Source: Alkalihalobacillus trypoxylicola
GTDB taxonomy: Bacteria; Bacillota; Bacilli; Bacillales; Bacillaceae_D
Direction: 5' to 3'
Length of the DNA: 64,000 nt
Assembly (NCBI RefSeq): GCF_001590785.1
Contig: NZ_LTAO01000007.1
Span: 4,285 to 68,284 of the forward strand
Below, piece by piece: positions 1 through 8,537 of this stretch. A model generated the notes under the pieces. The model did no database searches. It was not told the origin of the DNA and saw only the letters and a list, made by a program, of their open reading frames with translations. The position numbers were made by a program, and so were the translations under genes. The first letter of the stretch is position 1; each line of letters starts with the position of its first letter.

Positions 1-108
1 TCCTGTTCCGTCATCTCCTCCTGTTCCGTCATCTCCTCCTGTTCCGTCATCTCCTCCTGTTCCGTCATCTCCTCCTGTTCCGTCATCTCCTCCTGCTCCA
101 TCATCTTC
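1..108 (-). repeat. 18-bp tandem repeat coding a Gly/Asp/Thr linker
   Basis: Six consecutive 18-bp units start at position 1. The first five are identical on the plus strand (tcctgttccgtcatctcc) and the sixth has three changes. On the minus strand they encode the hexapeptide GDDGTG in the pectinase reading frame. The array reaches the window edge, so its full copy number is unknown. It is a flexible interdomain linker and may vary in copy number by slippage. Confidence 0.9.
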
Positions 109-3100
109 TCCTGCTACTTCTACTAGCTTGCTTACTTTTAAGTTGTCGACGTAGTGATCTCTCTCACTGCTTCCTGGTGTAATTGACTTCACTTGAGCAA
201 TATTCTTTCCTTCGCGGTAGAAAGCTTCTTTTTCAAAAACAAGCTCGTCATCTATGAATAAATCAAATGTCTGCGTTTCGATATCAGCGACCACACGAAC
301 ATTTCTCCATTGTTCATTGATGTTTTCAACGGTGCTTGCTTTAAAGCTATTATCTGGCAACCTCGTACTGAACAGATGGTTACGTGCCTCAATTCGAATT
401 AAGTCATTTCCTTCTTCGTCAGCAAGTGTGAGCACAACGGTCGCATTTGCTCTTGTTGGCTGCATAAAATCTAATTCAGCTAACACGATTCCATCTTGTT
501 TTTCAAATTCCTTAACAAAACCATTGCTATTTCCTGATGCGGGAAGATGTAGGACTTTGCTTGCGCCTTCAAGCTCAACTACAACGCCCGCATCACCAGT
601 CATCATAAATCCTTCTGGCTCTGTTCCTGGAGTAAATCCTTCAAAATCTTCCATGAAGATAACGATTTCTTCAAACTCTTTCTCAGGTGTTTCCTCGCCT
701 GGGTCATTTCCATCACCATCACCTGGCTCTTCTCCACCTGAACCACCTTCTGATGGGTCCCAGCCTTTTAATACATTGGCAACTGTCCATTTGGCAGCTT
801 CTTCATCTGTTAGCTGTCTTCTTGAATCATTGATTACCGCACCTGGGCCTTTGTTTTGATATTCAAAAAGTCTAGCATCTTCAGGCGCTAAGCCACTCAT
901 CGAAGTCCATCCTTCTTCTTTAATGTGATCTCCTAATTCCGTATGCATAAAGACGACACTGCCTCGCGCCTCTGGATTTCCACCTGCTGGCCATGGTCTT
1001 CCTAAATAAACCGTGCCCGGAGCTGCATCACTAGTTAGCTCACTATTTAAAATAAGGAAGCCATACTCTTCAGAAAGCAATGTGCTTGCTGCAGTAACAT
1101 AACCATTGTTAGTGCTAGAACCTCGATCAAGAGAATGAATCACTGAATTTTCAAAGACCGCACGAGCTCCTCCGAAAATAAAGTCAACATCTCCTTCTAC
1201 ATATACATTTTGATAATACTGAGTTCCAGAATGCGCATAAAGCGTATCTTGGTTTCCAGTAAAGGAGACATTTTTAAAATGCATTCGCTCACCACTTGCA
1301 TAAACAGCAACAGCTTGTCTTCCTTCGACATTTGAATTTGCATCAAATGAATTTTCAAATGTTAAATTTTCTGCACGGAAGTCACTTGCTCGTAAAAAAG
1401 CACTCGAACTTCCACTTGTTCCAATTGTGCCTCCTACCCCATTGTCTCTCCCTGCCCAGTTATCATAGGTAAGAATGGTTTCTGTTTGGCTTTCACCAAG
1501 CAAAGTTATATATGGTTTATTGTTAGGAACCGTCACGACTTCTTTATACGTGCCGTTTTTTATGAAAATGGTTACTGGTTTTTGATTATTTGTAGGTACC
1601 GCATCAATCGCTGCTTGGACCGTTTCATAATCACCGCTTCCATCTTTGGCAACTGTCAGCAAATACTCGTCTTTCTCCATTTCCTTTGTTTCCCCTTTTA
1701 ATTGAGCCACTTGATCTTTCACTAATGTGCGCCCTTTTTTGTCAACGGATTGTGTGTTTTTCACTTGAACAAACACTTTATCATCAAAAAATCCGATGTT
1801 TTTCGCGACATCCAAAATTTGCGTGGCCCAATGACCACCCCATGAATAGCCATTTCTCCGTTCTTCTTCAATTTCATGAATATCGTATTTAATCACACCA
1901 TCACGCCCAGAGAAAATTCCTTTGTTGGTGCCCACTTCATAAAAACGATACCAAGCGGTTGAATTCGGATCGTCATGAAAATAAATATTTTCCGGGTCAC
2001 CACTTACGTAGCGTGTATTTTCCAGCTTCACCTCATCTAACCATTCGAGTGCCCCTAATACCGCTCGCTCTACTTCATCCGTTTGCGTTCTAGACATGAG
2101 AAAGCGAATCACTCCAATTGATTCAGAAGCAGAATTGGAAGGATGTTCATATGCGCGCCCTTCTCTTGGAGCATATGTTACCGGATCGTGTTGTTGACCC
2201 CATACTTGCAGTTTTCCATCAGCTTTTATTTGTGCTTTTAAAATATAATCAATCGCTATGTCCATTGAATGCTTGATTCTTGTAAAATAGGCTTCATCAA
2301 TTACATCTCCATGAAATGGATAGCGTTTTTCAAGCACATCATCAAACATTTCAAGAACATTAATCATCGCTTCATCGTTAAAGGTTACAAAATCGGAATA
2401 ATTTCCTCGTGCTGGATATACTTGAGCAAATCCTCCTGATTCGTATTGCAGTTTAAAGAGGAACTCAAAGCCTTTCTCAACACTTTCTTTGAACCTTTCA
2501 TCTTTGGTTTCTTCATACATTTGAGACAAAAAGACAATCTCACTAATAGTCGCATCATTATCAATCGTTCCTAAATCTTGACCATTGTTCACCCATCCTG
2601 ACTTTGGTTCACTACCATTCCAAGGACGTGTATACATATGTGGCCAGTCTTTCGTCCAACCACCGTGGTCCATTTGCCATGTTAACAAATTGTCAGCTTC
2701 TATTAAGGCTTTTTCAAGGTCCCCTGAAAATCTTGTTTCGATTTTTTCTAATTCAAGCTCTCCATACTTGTCCCACTCGTCTAAACTGTGAAGAATTAAC
2801 ACCGTCTGACCAAACTGATTGATTCCTTGTGCAGCTTTATCAATTCGTAGCGGTTGAAAACCAGGTGAGAGCAAGGCCCAATTTCTTGTTGGTGCCACTA
2901 CTTGCAAGTCGTTAAAATCAAACGAATCAAATCGACCGTTTAACGTCACCGCAAGTAAATTCGTTGCGACTGTATGAACACCGACGATTTCTACATGTTC
3001 AGTGCCCGTTACAGAAAGCTCATTTAAAAGCTCTCTTGCTTCACCCCTTGTTAATTGGGATTGATCATTTGAATCTGTTGTTGATTGTTCGAGAGCTGCT

Positions 3101-5082
3101 ATAACTTGATTTGCTTCTTGCACGGTCATAACTTTTTCAGGAGAAATTTTTCCGTTTTCCGCCAGTCCATGCATATAGCCCGCATCAAAAGCTGCTTCGA
3201 CCACATAGGCATACCATTTGTCTTCTGTTACTTCCCAGCTTTCAGAATCCAAACGTAAATTTTTATAAGGCTCATCTTTCACAAAACCGAATACATCATT
3301 AACAAGAGCCATCCATTCAAGTCTTGTAATCGGTTTTTCATCTGCTGCTTCTTGCGCGACAACAAGTCCCACTTCTTCTAATGTTCGTAGCTGCAAGCCA
3401 CTAACAATTTCTCCTACTTCAACATATTCTGATTCAACCGGCTCTCCGTCGTTCCTTTCTGACTTTGTATGAACTCGCAAATGATCGACATTCGCTCCAC
3501 CACTTGGCGCAATCCCTATTGCTCGAATTTTATTTTCTCCTTCTTTTAATTGGGCTTTCATTGAAGAATACGTCCATACTGCCCAACCACCTGAAGGATC
3601 AAAAGCTAGTTCTGCTTCAATTGTTTCTCCATTTAATACAATTTCTTTCGGACGTAAATCAGTACCACCATGTGCGTAACGGAAATCAAGCGAATATTCC
3701 CCTTCAACAGGAACATCAACTGTCCATTCAATCCAGCCACCTGGCGCATTTGGTACATAATCAACAAATCCGGTTCCGGTAAAGCCTGTATGTTTGTTAT
3801 CAATAATTGCTGCTTCAAACAACGCATCCTCTGCTTCATAAATCTCATCCCAGAGCAGATTCACATTAAGATGGTCAACATTTGCACCACCACTTGGCGC
3901 AATCCCTATTGCTCGAATCTTATTTTCCCCTGCTTTTAAAGTCGCCTCCATGTCGGAATAATCCCAGACAGCCCAGCCACCTGTTGGATCAAAGGCAAGC
4001 TCTTCTTCAACCACTTCATCATTTACAAGGATTTCTTTTGGTCGTAAATCCGTACCACCATGTGCATAACGGAAGCCTAAGGAATACTGACCATCAACTG
4101 GCACGTTAACCGTCCACTCAATCCAGCCACCTGGCGCATTCGGCACATAATCAACAAATCCAGTTCCTGTAAATCCTGTATGTTTGTTATCAATAATTGC
4201 TGCTTCAAACAACGCATCCTCTGCTTCATAAATGCCGAGTCTGCTTGTTCCTTCTTCAACTGGCTCTGTTGGTTCCTCTGTCTCGTTAGCTACTTCTTCT
4301 ACTTGGTCAGATTCGTCTTGTTCGTCTACTTCTTCTACTTCCTCTTGTTGATTGGGTTCTTCTGGTTGGTCTGGTTCAGTTATATCTGACTCTTCTGAAA
4401 ATTCAACTTCTTCTAGTGAAAAAACAGATATGATTAAATCATCAACATAATGCCCTTTTGTTGAACTGTTTGACGTAAAGGTTTCAATAAAATTAAAAAA
4501 GGTTATATCTTGTTCAAAGGGAGCTCCTTCAAGTTTCAGCTCATCATCAACATATACATCCGCTGTTTGCGCAGGAATATTTAATATTACTTTAAGCGCA
4601 TACCAACGATTTTCCTCGACCTCTACTAAAGGTTGAAAATCATTTCCTGTTCGATAATTGATTTGTCCATCCTTTGTTTCAATTGTTGCCGCTGTTTTGT
4701 CGCCTTTTAAGCGCATTACTTTTGTTGAGCTTGTATATTCTGGCTGCATAAATAACATTTCAACCGACACTTCACCTGTTACTTTTTCTACTTTTTTAGA
4801 AAGTGCCACATGAGTTGTTTCACTCGTATCATCTAAGAAGACACTTTTATTCATTTCGTCTGGAACCTCGACAACACGAACAGTCCCCCCAGCCTCATTA
4901 ACGGTTACATGAGCCGGAACTTCCCCTACTTCGTCCTGATTAAAATCTGTTTCAAAAAAAACAACACGTTCCTCACTGTTTTTGTTTTCAGCAAAAACGT
5001 GGGCCCCTGATGACAAAGCACTCATGAAGGAAATCATAAAGGCCAATGCAAGTATTCCAACTCTTTTACACTGTTTGAGCAT
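1..5082 (-). CDS. Giant secreted multidomain pectinase: PL10 pectate lyase + CE8 pectin methylesterase (3' end beyond window)
   Basis: An uninterrupted frame runs from ATG at 5082 off the left edge (1694 codons visible); I checked the frame at several points. Approximate layout: signal peptide 1-31; laminin-G-like module 40-218; Glu/Asp/Pro linker 219-280; two near-identical CBM6/35-like modules 283-408 and 413-538; SLH-like segment 575-690; PL10 pectate lyase 750-1085 (QMDHGGWTKDWP, GTIDNDAT, TFNDEAM); CE8 pectin methylesterase 1135-1442 (GDYETVQAAID, GNQDTLY, GDVDFIFGGA, YLGRPW); second laminin-G-like module 1466-1647; Gly/Asp-rich repeat linker to the edge. The family chemistry implies demethylation of pectin followed by beta-elimination on one polypeptide. 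The SLH-like part suggests cell-wall attachment, but is degenerate. The RBS (GAGGGGAAAG) precedes the start. A cre-like site lies upstream, so catabolite repression is likely. Confidence 0.9.
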   Translation of the reverse strand, partial: MLKQCKRVGILALAFMISFMSALSSGAHVFAENKNSEERVVFFETDFNQDEVGEVPAHVTVNEAGGTVRVVEVPDEMNKSVFLDDTSETTHVALSKKVEKVTGEVSVEMLFMQPEYTSSTKVMRLKGDKTAATIETKDGQINYRTGNDFQPLVEVEENRWYALKVILNIPAQTADVYVDDELKLEGAPFEQDITFFNFIETFTSNSSTKGHYVDDLIISVFSLEEVEFSEESDITEPDQPEEPNQQEEVEEVDEQDESDQVEEVANETEEPTEPVEEGTSRLGIYEAEDALFEAAIIDNKHTGFTGTGFVDYVPNAPGGWIEWTVNVPVDGQYSLGFRYAHGGTDLRPKEILVNDEVVEEELAFDPTGGWAVWDYSDMEATLKAGENKIRAIGIAPSGGANVDHLNVNLLWDEIYEAEDALFEAAIIDNKHTGFTGTGFVDYVPNAPGGWIEWTVDVPVEGEYSLDFRYAHGGTDLRPKEIVLNGETIEAELAFDPSGGWAVWTYSSMKAQLKEGENKIRAIGIAPSGGANVDHLRVHTKSERNDGEPVESEYVEVGEIVSGLQLRTLEEVGLVVAQEAADEKPITRLEWMALVNDVFGFVKDEPYKNLRLDSESWEVTEDKWYAYVVEAAFDAGYMHGLAENGKISPEKVMTVQEANQVIAALEQSTTDSNDQSQLTRGEARELLNELSVTGTEHVEIVGVHTVATNLLAVTLNGRFDSFDFNDLQVVAPTRNWALLSPGFQPLRIDKAAQGINQFGQTVLILHSLDEWDKYGELELEKIETRFSGDLEKALIEADNLLTWQMDHGGWTKDWPHMYTRPWNGSEPKSGWVNNGQDLGTIDNDATISEIVFLSQMYEETKDERFKESVEKGFEFLFKLQYESGGFAQVYPARGNYSDFVTFNDEAMINVLEMFDDVLEKRYPFHGDVIDEAYFTRIKHSMDIAIDYILKAQIKADGKLQVWGQQHDPVTYAPREGRAYEHPSNSASESIGVIRFLMSRTQTDEVERAVLGALEWLDEVKLENTRYVSGDPENIYFHDDPNSTAWYRFYEVGTNKGIFSGRDGVIKYDIHEIEEERRNGYSWGGHWATQILDVAKNIGFFDDKVFVQVKNTQSVDKKGRTLVKDQVAQLKGETKEMEKDEYLLTVAKDGSGDYETVQAAIDAVPTNNQKPVTIFIKNGTYKEVVTVPNNKPYITLLGESQTETILTYDNWAGRDNGVGGTIGTSGSSSAFLRASDFRAENLTFENSFDANSNVEGRQAVAVYASGERMHFKNVSFTGNQDTLYAHSGTQYYQNVYVEGDVDFIFGGARAVFENSVIHSLDRGSSTNNGYVTAASTLLSEEYGFLILNSELTSDAAPGTVYLGRPWPAGGNPEARGSVVFMHTELGDHIKEEGWTSMSGLAPEDARLFEYQNKGPGAVINDSRRQLTDEEAAKWTVANVLKGWDPSEGGSGGEEPGDGDGNDPGEETPEKEFEEIVIFMEDFEGFTPGTEPEGFMMTGDAGVVVELEGASKVLHLPASGNSNGFVKEFEKQDGIVLAELDFMQPTRANATVVLTLADEEGNDLIRIEARNHLFSTRLPDNSFKASTVENINEQWRNVRVVADIETQTFDLFIDDELVFEKEAFYREGKNIAQVKSITPGSSERDHYVDNLKVSKLVEVAGEDDGAGGDDGTGGDDGTGGDDGTGGDDGTGGDDGTG
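3471..4236 (-). repeat. Tandem duplication (390-bp period) of a carbohydrate-binding module inside the pectinase
   Basis: The segment coding residues 283-408 recurs 390 bp (130 codons) downstream with near-identical DNA over long stretches. An example is the stretch coding EAAIIDNKHTGFTGTGFVDY, found near 4220 and again near 3830. Nucleotide-level similarity suggests a recent duplication or gene conversion. The aromatic and Gly pattern (YEAEDA, GGWIEWTV, YAHGGTDLRP, GANVDHL) resembles CBM6/CBM35 beta-sandwich modules. Confidence 0.85.
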
Positions 5083-5164
5083 ACACTTTCCCCTCTCATT
5101 GTTTTTTCTCCCGTTTCGTCAGACTAAGACATCTTTGATTTTTTTGCTGAAAGTCGACGACATT

Positions 5165-5178
5165 CGGAAGCGCTTACA
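5165..5178 (-). promoter_or_regulatory. Candidate cre (CcpA) site upstream of the pectinase gene
   Basis: The sequence CGGAAGCGCTTACA matches the Bacillus cre consensus TGWAANCGNTNWCA at 12 of 14 positions. It lies about 85 bp upstream of the pectinase start, which fits carbon catabolite repression of a plant polysaccharide-degrading enzyme. This is inferred from sequence only. Confidence 0.5.
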
Positions 5179-5722
5179 AACGAGAGTGTAACACACATTT
5201 TTTCGATACCATACAAACAAAATAGTTGGATTGTATTCATTTTTAGTTCTGAATCAATAACCTTATGAAATGATTATCAAGGTTATAAGTAGGCTAATAT
5301 AATAACCTCTACGAATTGGTGAAAATTGAATAAAACCTTAAGATGAATGACTATAACAATTTCTTGTAGAAAACGAGATCGTTCTTTTAACGCAAGTGAT
5401 GTTTACTCCGAAAACAACACAGCCTGCGCGATAGAAGTTTGAACATCTAATTGTATTTCTATTCCATTAATTAAGAACATCGAGGTTATAAGAACCATAA
5501 GTTGTCATAAAAGCAGGCATTGACAACATCTGTTCCTCACTCTACCATAATTGTTGCTTTAAAAATCGGTTAATAACAGCTTGGAACAAAAAAATCTATT
5601 AGTTGTAGAAATGGTAAACAAACATAACTTAAGAATGCTCAATCTATTATCACTGAATAATTTGATAGACAAACTTCAAGCACTCCTAGCCCTTATAGGC
5701 CCTCCTTTTTCACCTCTATACT
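5179..5722. other. Intergenic region with no recognised gene
   Basis: About 540 bp between the pectinase promoter and the first copy of the interspersed repeat. All six frames are broken by stops and no convincing RBS-start pair was seen. The part nearest 5179 should hold the pectinase promoter. The rest is AT-rich and may be decayed sequence; I could not assign it to a family. Confidence 0.5.
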
Positions 5723-5927
5723 TGAATCAATTATAATGAAAACCAAAAGCGGTTAGGTTTTTGATTTTCACTTTAGGTAGATGCTTTCGGCTTGTCTTCA
5801 GCTAACTCTGACTACGCAGAGCTTCGTCAGAGTGGATCTTCAGACTGCGCTGATCCTTTGGGAGTCACTACCTACCGTTTCAATCAACAAGTTCATTCAC
5901 TTATAGAGCCATTATGAAATTCACTCA
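5723..5927 (+). repeat. Interspersed hairpin repeat, copy A
   Basis: Shares the core of the window's repeat family: TTTAGGTAGATGCTTTC, then an inner hairpin (ACTCTGAC / GTCAGAGT), then CCTTTGGGAGTCACTACCT. The terminal inverted repeats are shortened: the left end lacks the TCATCATTCATATC segment and the right end lacks the CGTTCGG part. It ends one base before the stop codon of the minus-strand DinB-like remnant. Confidence 0.85.
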
Positions 5928-5928
5928 C

Positions 5929-6132
5929 TTAAATAAGATTACTTCTTTTGATGTGGTTAAAATGATGAAGATCATGTTCGGCTAGACTTTGAAAATATTC
6001 GTATAAAGAAAGAGTAGACTCACTAATCGTAAAAATGACTTCCCATTGGTCATCAGGAATATATTCAATCATGTTGCAAAGTTTTGTTCTTGTTAAGACA
6101 GAGTTCTGAATTGTATAACGAGTACATCTCAT
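5929..6132 (-). pseudogene. Remnant of a DinB-family protein (C-terminal part)
   Basis: Encodes 67 residues ending EYFQSLAEHDLHHFNHIKRS. The EHDLHHxNHI pattern resembles the C-terminal metal-binding helix of DinB/YfiT-like four-helix proteins, which are normally about 150-170 residues. The N-terminal helices are absent and the upstream DNA on this strand is read better in another frame, so this looks like a decayed fragment. A short intact gene is possible but less likely. The stop sits right at the edge of repeat copy A. Confidence 0.45.
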
Positions 6133-6211
6133 ATAAAAGCTTTGCTACCGGATGACTCATTTTTTTGCTCGACATTTTATTACCTGTTTTTTAGAATGAA
6201 TACAATAGGAA

Positions 6212-6559
6212 TTATTGAAAGAAATTAATAGCATTATTGTCTAAATCAATAATGGTGAAGTCAAGCTCTCCCCAGTTCTGTCTCGTTAAGACTCCATTAG
6301 GATGAATGATATTCATGTCTTTATACTTCTCGTAAAATTGCTCCACTTTTTTCACATGAATTCGGCAGCTTTGTGCGACTAACTTCGATATTCCCTCTGT
6401 TTCTGACCACTTAAACAAATGAATCTCCACTTTATCCATGCTCAGGATGGCATATTCTGAATCACTATAAACGATTTCAAAGCCCATTTTATGATAAAAA
6501 AGAATACTTTCTTGTATAAGGCTAACAGGAAATCTAGGTATCGCCGCTATCATCTTCAC
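6212..6559 (-). CDS. VOC-superfamily (glyoxalase / bleomycin-resistance-like) protein
   Basis: A 115-residue protein beginning MKMIAAIPRFPVSLIQESI. The pattern 'AIPRFPV...SILFYHKMGFEIVY...YAILSMDKVEIHLF...GELDFTIIDLDNNAINFF' is the beta-alpha-beta-beta-beta arrangement of the vicinal oxygen chelate fold, with the length of a single bleomycin-resistance-type subunit that works as a dimer. Substrate cannot be assigned: it could be an antibiotic-binding protein or a small-molecule dioxygenase/isomerase relative. It stands alone on the minus strand between a DinB remnant and a region of decayed sequence. Confidence 0.75.
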   Translation of the reverse strand: MKMIAAIPRFPVSLIQESILFYHKMGFEIVYSDSEYAILSMDKVEIHLFKWSETEGISKLVAQSCRIHVKKVEQFYEKYKDMNIIHPNGVLTRQNWGELDFTIIDLDNNAINFFQ

Positions 6560-6807
6560 GCAAAAACGCCCCCTTCTTTCTTCACACTTTCATCTTACTG
6601 TATTAATCATCATGTATCTATTGCTCTCGAGTATCGATAAAATGGCTTTGCCTTCATCGAGGAGAACATCTGCGTTCAACATCAGAATTAGAAAACTTTC
6701 ACAAATCAAACGGAACGACTTTGTTTGGACCAACTACCGTTTATTTTAAAGGGTTTCTGAAAAAATTAGAGAATGTAACATCATGTAAATTTTTCAAGAA
6801 ATATATT
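6560..6807. other. Intergenic region containing a possible 3' gene fragment
   Basis: The first 40 bases hold the promoter side of the VOC gene. On the plus strand from 6607 to the TGA at 6808-6810 there is an open frame without a start codon, ending in residues like FGPTTVYFKGFLKKLENVTS. It may be the tail of a lost gene. The terminal stop is formed by the first three bases of repeat copy B. I do not recognise the fragment. Confidence 0.3.
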
Positions 6808-7076
6808 TGAATCAATTTCATCATTCATATCTTATAATGAAAACCGAACGATTTGTTTTTTGATTTCCACTTTAGGTAGATGCTTTCCCAAGGGCTTGTC
6901 TTCAGCTAACTCTGACTATGCAGAGCGTCGTCAGAGTGGATCTTCAAACTGCGCTCATCCTTTGGGAGTCACTACCTATTGTTACAATCAACAAGTTAAT
7001 TCACAAACATTTAAAACATATTTTATAAGAAACTTTCGGTTTCATTCACTTATAGAGCAATGATGAAATTCACTCA
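6808..7076 (+). repeat. Interspersed hairpin repeat, copy B (near full length)
   Basis: The left end TGAATCAATTTCATCATT and the right end AATGATGAAATTCACTCA are inverted repeats of each other. Similarity extends about 43 bp inward to AAAACCGAACG / a CTTTCGGTTT counterpart. The core has AGGTAGATGCTTTCCCAAGG paired with CCTTTGGGAGTCACTACCT and an inner stem-loop. This is one of the most complete of the seven copies, with no transposase inside. A short open frame (6860-7063) exists but is not conserved between copies. Confidence 0.9.
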
Positions 7077-7195
7077 TTTATAGAATTTTTTTATAAATGT
7101 GTCGATTATCATTATATAGTTTCGTCGTATTATTAGGGGCAAATATAAACTCTAGAATTTTAAGTACTCAAATAAAAGTTAAAGGGGGAAAAGTT

Positions 7196-8008
7196 ATGTA
7201 TTTTGTTACATCAAAAGACGGCACGAAAATCGCTTATGACAAAATTGGCCAAGGGCCCGCTCTTATTCTTGTAGCAGGCGCTTTCAGCTACCGAAAATTC
7301 ACACAACAAGTGGAATTAGCTAATTTGTTGTCTGAGCACTTTACGGTTTACAACTATGACCGCCGTGGACGAGGAGATAGTAGTGATACACAACCATATC
7401 ATGTTGATCGAGAGATTGAAGATCTTCAGTCATTGATTGATGAAGCAGGTGGTTCAGCTTATATTTGGGGATTATCTTCTGGAGCTGTTTTATCACTCTT
7501 AGCAGCAAAAAAGATGGAAAGCATTACTAAGCTTGCTTTACACGAGCCACCGTTCGTGGTGAAGGAGGAGGATCGTAAGGCACCAAAAGATTTCAGATCG
7601 CATCTTACGAGTCTCATTTCTAAAAATAACAGAGATGAAGCTATTAAGTACTTTATGGTTAAGGGAATGGGTGCTCCATCACTTGTTGTGAGTATGATGC
7701 GCATTATGCCAGGTGTGTGGTCTAAGCTTATGGCGGTTGCACATACACTTCCCTATGACGCTGCTTTGTTAGATGGTTATATGGATGGAAAGGAACTATC
7801 TACTGAATGTTGGAGTAGTATTCAGATACCTACATTGGTGCTCGAAGGGACAGAGAGTCCCAGCTCTCTTCGCAATAGTGCAAAAGCATTGGCAAGCGTA
7901 CTCCCCCATTCACAGTTAGTGAGTAAAAAAGGGTTAGGCCATACTAAGAAGCTTCATACAAAAAAAATCTCTCACGAGCTTTTGACATTTTTTACAGAAA
8001 ATCACTAA
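7196..8008 (+). CDS. Alpha/beta-hydrolase fold protein
   Basis: 270 residues from ATG 7196, preceded by AAAGGGGG at good spacing. An upstream in-frame start at 7097 lacks an RBS and would add 33 unrelated residues. The nucleophile elbow GLSSG (in IWGLSSGAVLSL), an early YDRRGRGDSS strand and a late 'GLGHT' histidine motif give the Ser-Asp-His layout of soluble hydrolases. No signal peptide is seen. It lies just before the YCII/sigma-factor pair, and a 10-bp-stem inverted repeat (8020-8048) separates them, so it may be a separate unit or co-regulated. Substrate unknown. Confidence 0.85.
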   Translation: MYFVTSKDGTKIAYDKIGQGPALILVAGAFSYRKFTQQVELANLLSEHFTVYNYDRRGRGDSSDTQPYHVDREIEDLQSLIDEAGGSAYIWGLSSGAVLSLLAAKKMESITKLALHEPPFVVKEEDRKAPKDFRSHLTSLISKNNRDEAIKYFMVKGMGAPSLVVSMMRIMPGVWSKLMAVAHTLPYDAALLDGYMDGKELSTECWSSIQIPTLVLEGTESPSSLRNSAKALASVLPHSQLVSKKGLGHTKKLHTKKISHELLTFFTENH

Positions 8009-8019
8009 ATCGTATATTA

Positions 8020-8048
8020 AAGTGAATGATCGGATAATTCATTCACTT
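8020..8048. promoter_or_regulatory. Inverted repeat upstream of the YCII/sigma operon
   Basis: Perfect 10-bp arms (AAGTGAATGA / TCATTCACTT) around a 9-base loop. It lies 12 bp after the hydrolase stop and about 50 bp before the YCII start. It could be an operator for the downstream pair. It lacks a U-run, so a terminator role is less likely. Confidence 0.45.
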
Positions 8049-8102
8049 AATAAATTTGCTTTAAAAGAATGATACTTACTATAAATAGAGAGGGTTTTGA
8101 AA

Positions 8103-8537
8103 ATGAGATTTATGATGATTGTTAAAGCAACTACGGATTCAGAAGAAGGTAAAATGCCAAGTAAAGAGCTTATTGAAGCTATGCAAAAATATAACGAAGA
8201 ATTGGTCAAAGCTGGTGTTTTATTAGCAGGCGATGGATTACATGCTAGTTCAAATGGGATTAGAATTTCCTATTCGGAACATAGTGGAAAACCAAAGATT
8301 ATAGACGGTCCATTTACAGAAGCAAAGGAATTAATTGCTGGTTATACACTTATTGAAGTGAAATCAAGAGAAGAAGCAATTGAATGGGCATTAAGGATGC
8401 CAGATCCACATGGATTCGGGCAGGGACAAATTGAGCTTAGACAGGTATTTGAGCCAGTAGACTTAACACAGAACCCAGAAATTCTGGAAAAAGAAGCGGC
8501 GCTTCGTGAACAAATAGAAGCGCAAAAAAAGAAGTGA
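8103..8537 (+). CDS. YCII-related (DGPF domain) protein
   Basis: 144 residues. Start taken as ATG 8103, eight bases after GAGAGGG; a TTG at 8097 in the same frame is too close to that RBS. The signature 'IDGPFTEAKELIAGYTLIEV' and the later 'EWALRMPDPHG' identify the DGPF type of the YCII family, a ferredoxin-like fold. Family knowledge: such proteins are commonly encoded beside ECF42-type sigma factors, as here, but their biochemical role is unclear. The stop overlaps the GTG start of the sigma gene by four bases (GTGA), which indicates translational coupling. Confidence 0.9.
   Translation: MRFMMIVKATTDSEEGKMPSKELIEAMQKYNEELVKAGVLLAGDGLHASSNGIRISYSEHSGKPKIIDGPFTEAKELIAGYTLIEVKSREEAIEWALRMPDPHGFGQGQIELRQVFEPVDLTQNPEILEKEAALREQIEAQKKK

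Noticed and set aside
1-108. Direct repeats at the left edge as a CRISPR array
   Set aside because: Units are contiguous 18-mers without spacers and are in frame with a coding linker.
254-859. 201-residue plus-strand open frame inside the pectinase
   Set aside because: It is antisense to the CE8/LamG part of a clearly coding frame, is Ser/Pro-rich low complexity and has no RBS.
6860-7063. Small ORF (67 aa) within repeat copy B, with a relative at 60042-60233 in copy G
   Set aside because: The frame is interrupted or altered in copies C, D and E, and the similarity simply follows the repeat DNA. The structure of the element, not a protein, appears conserved.
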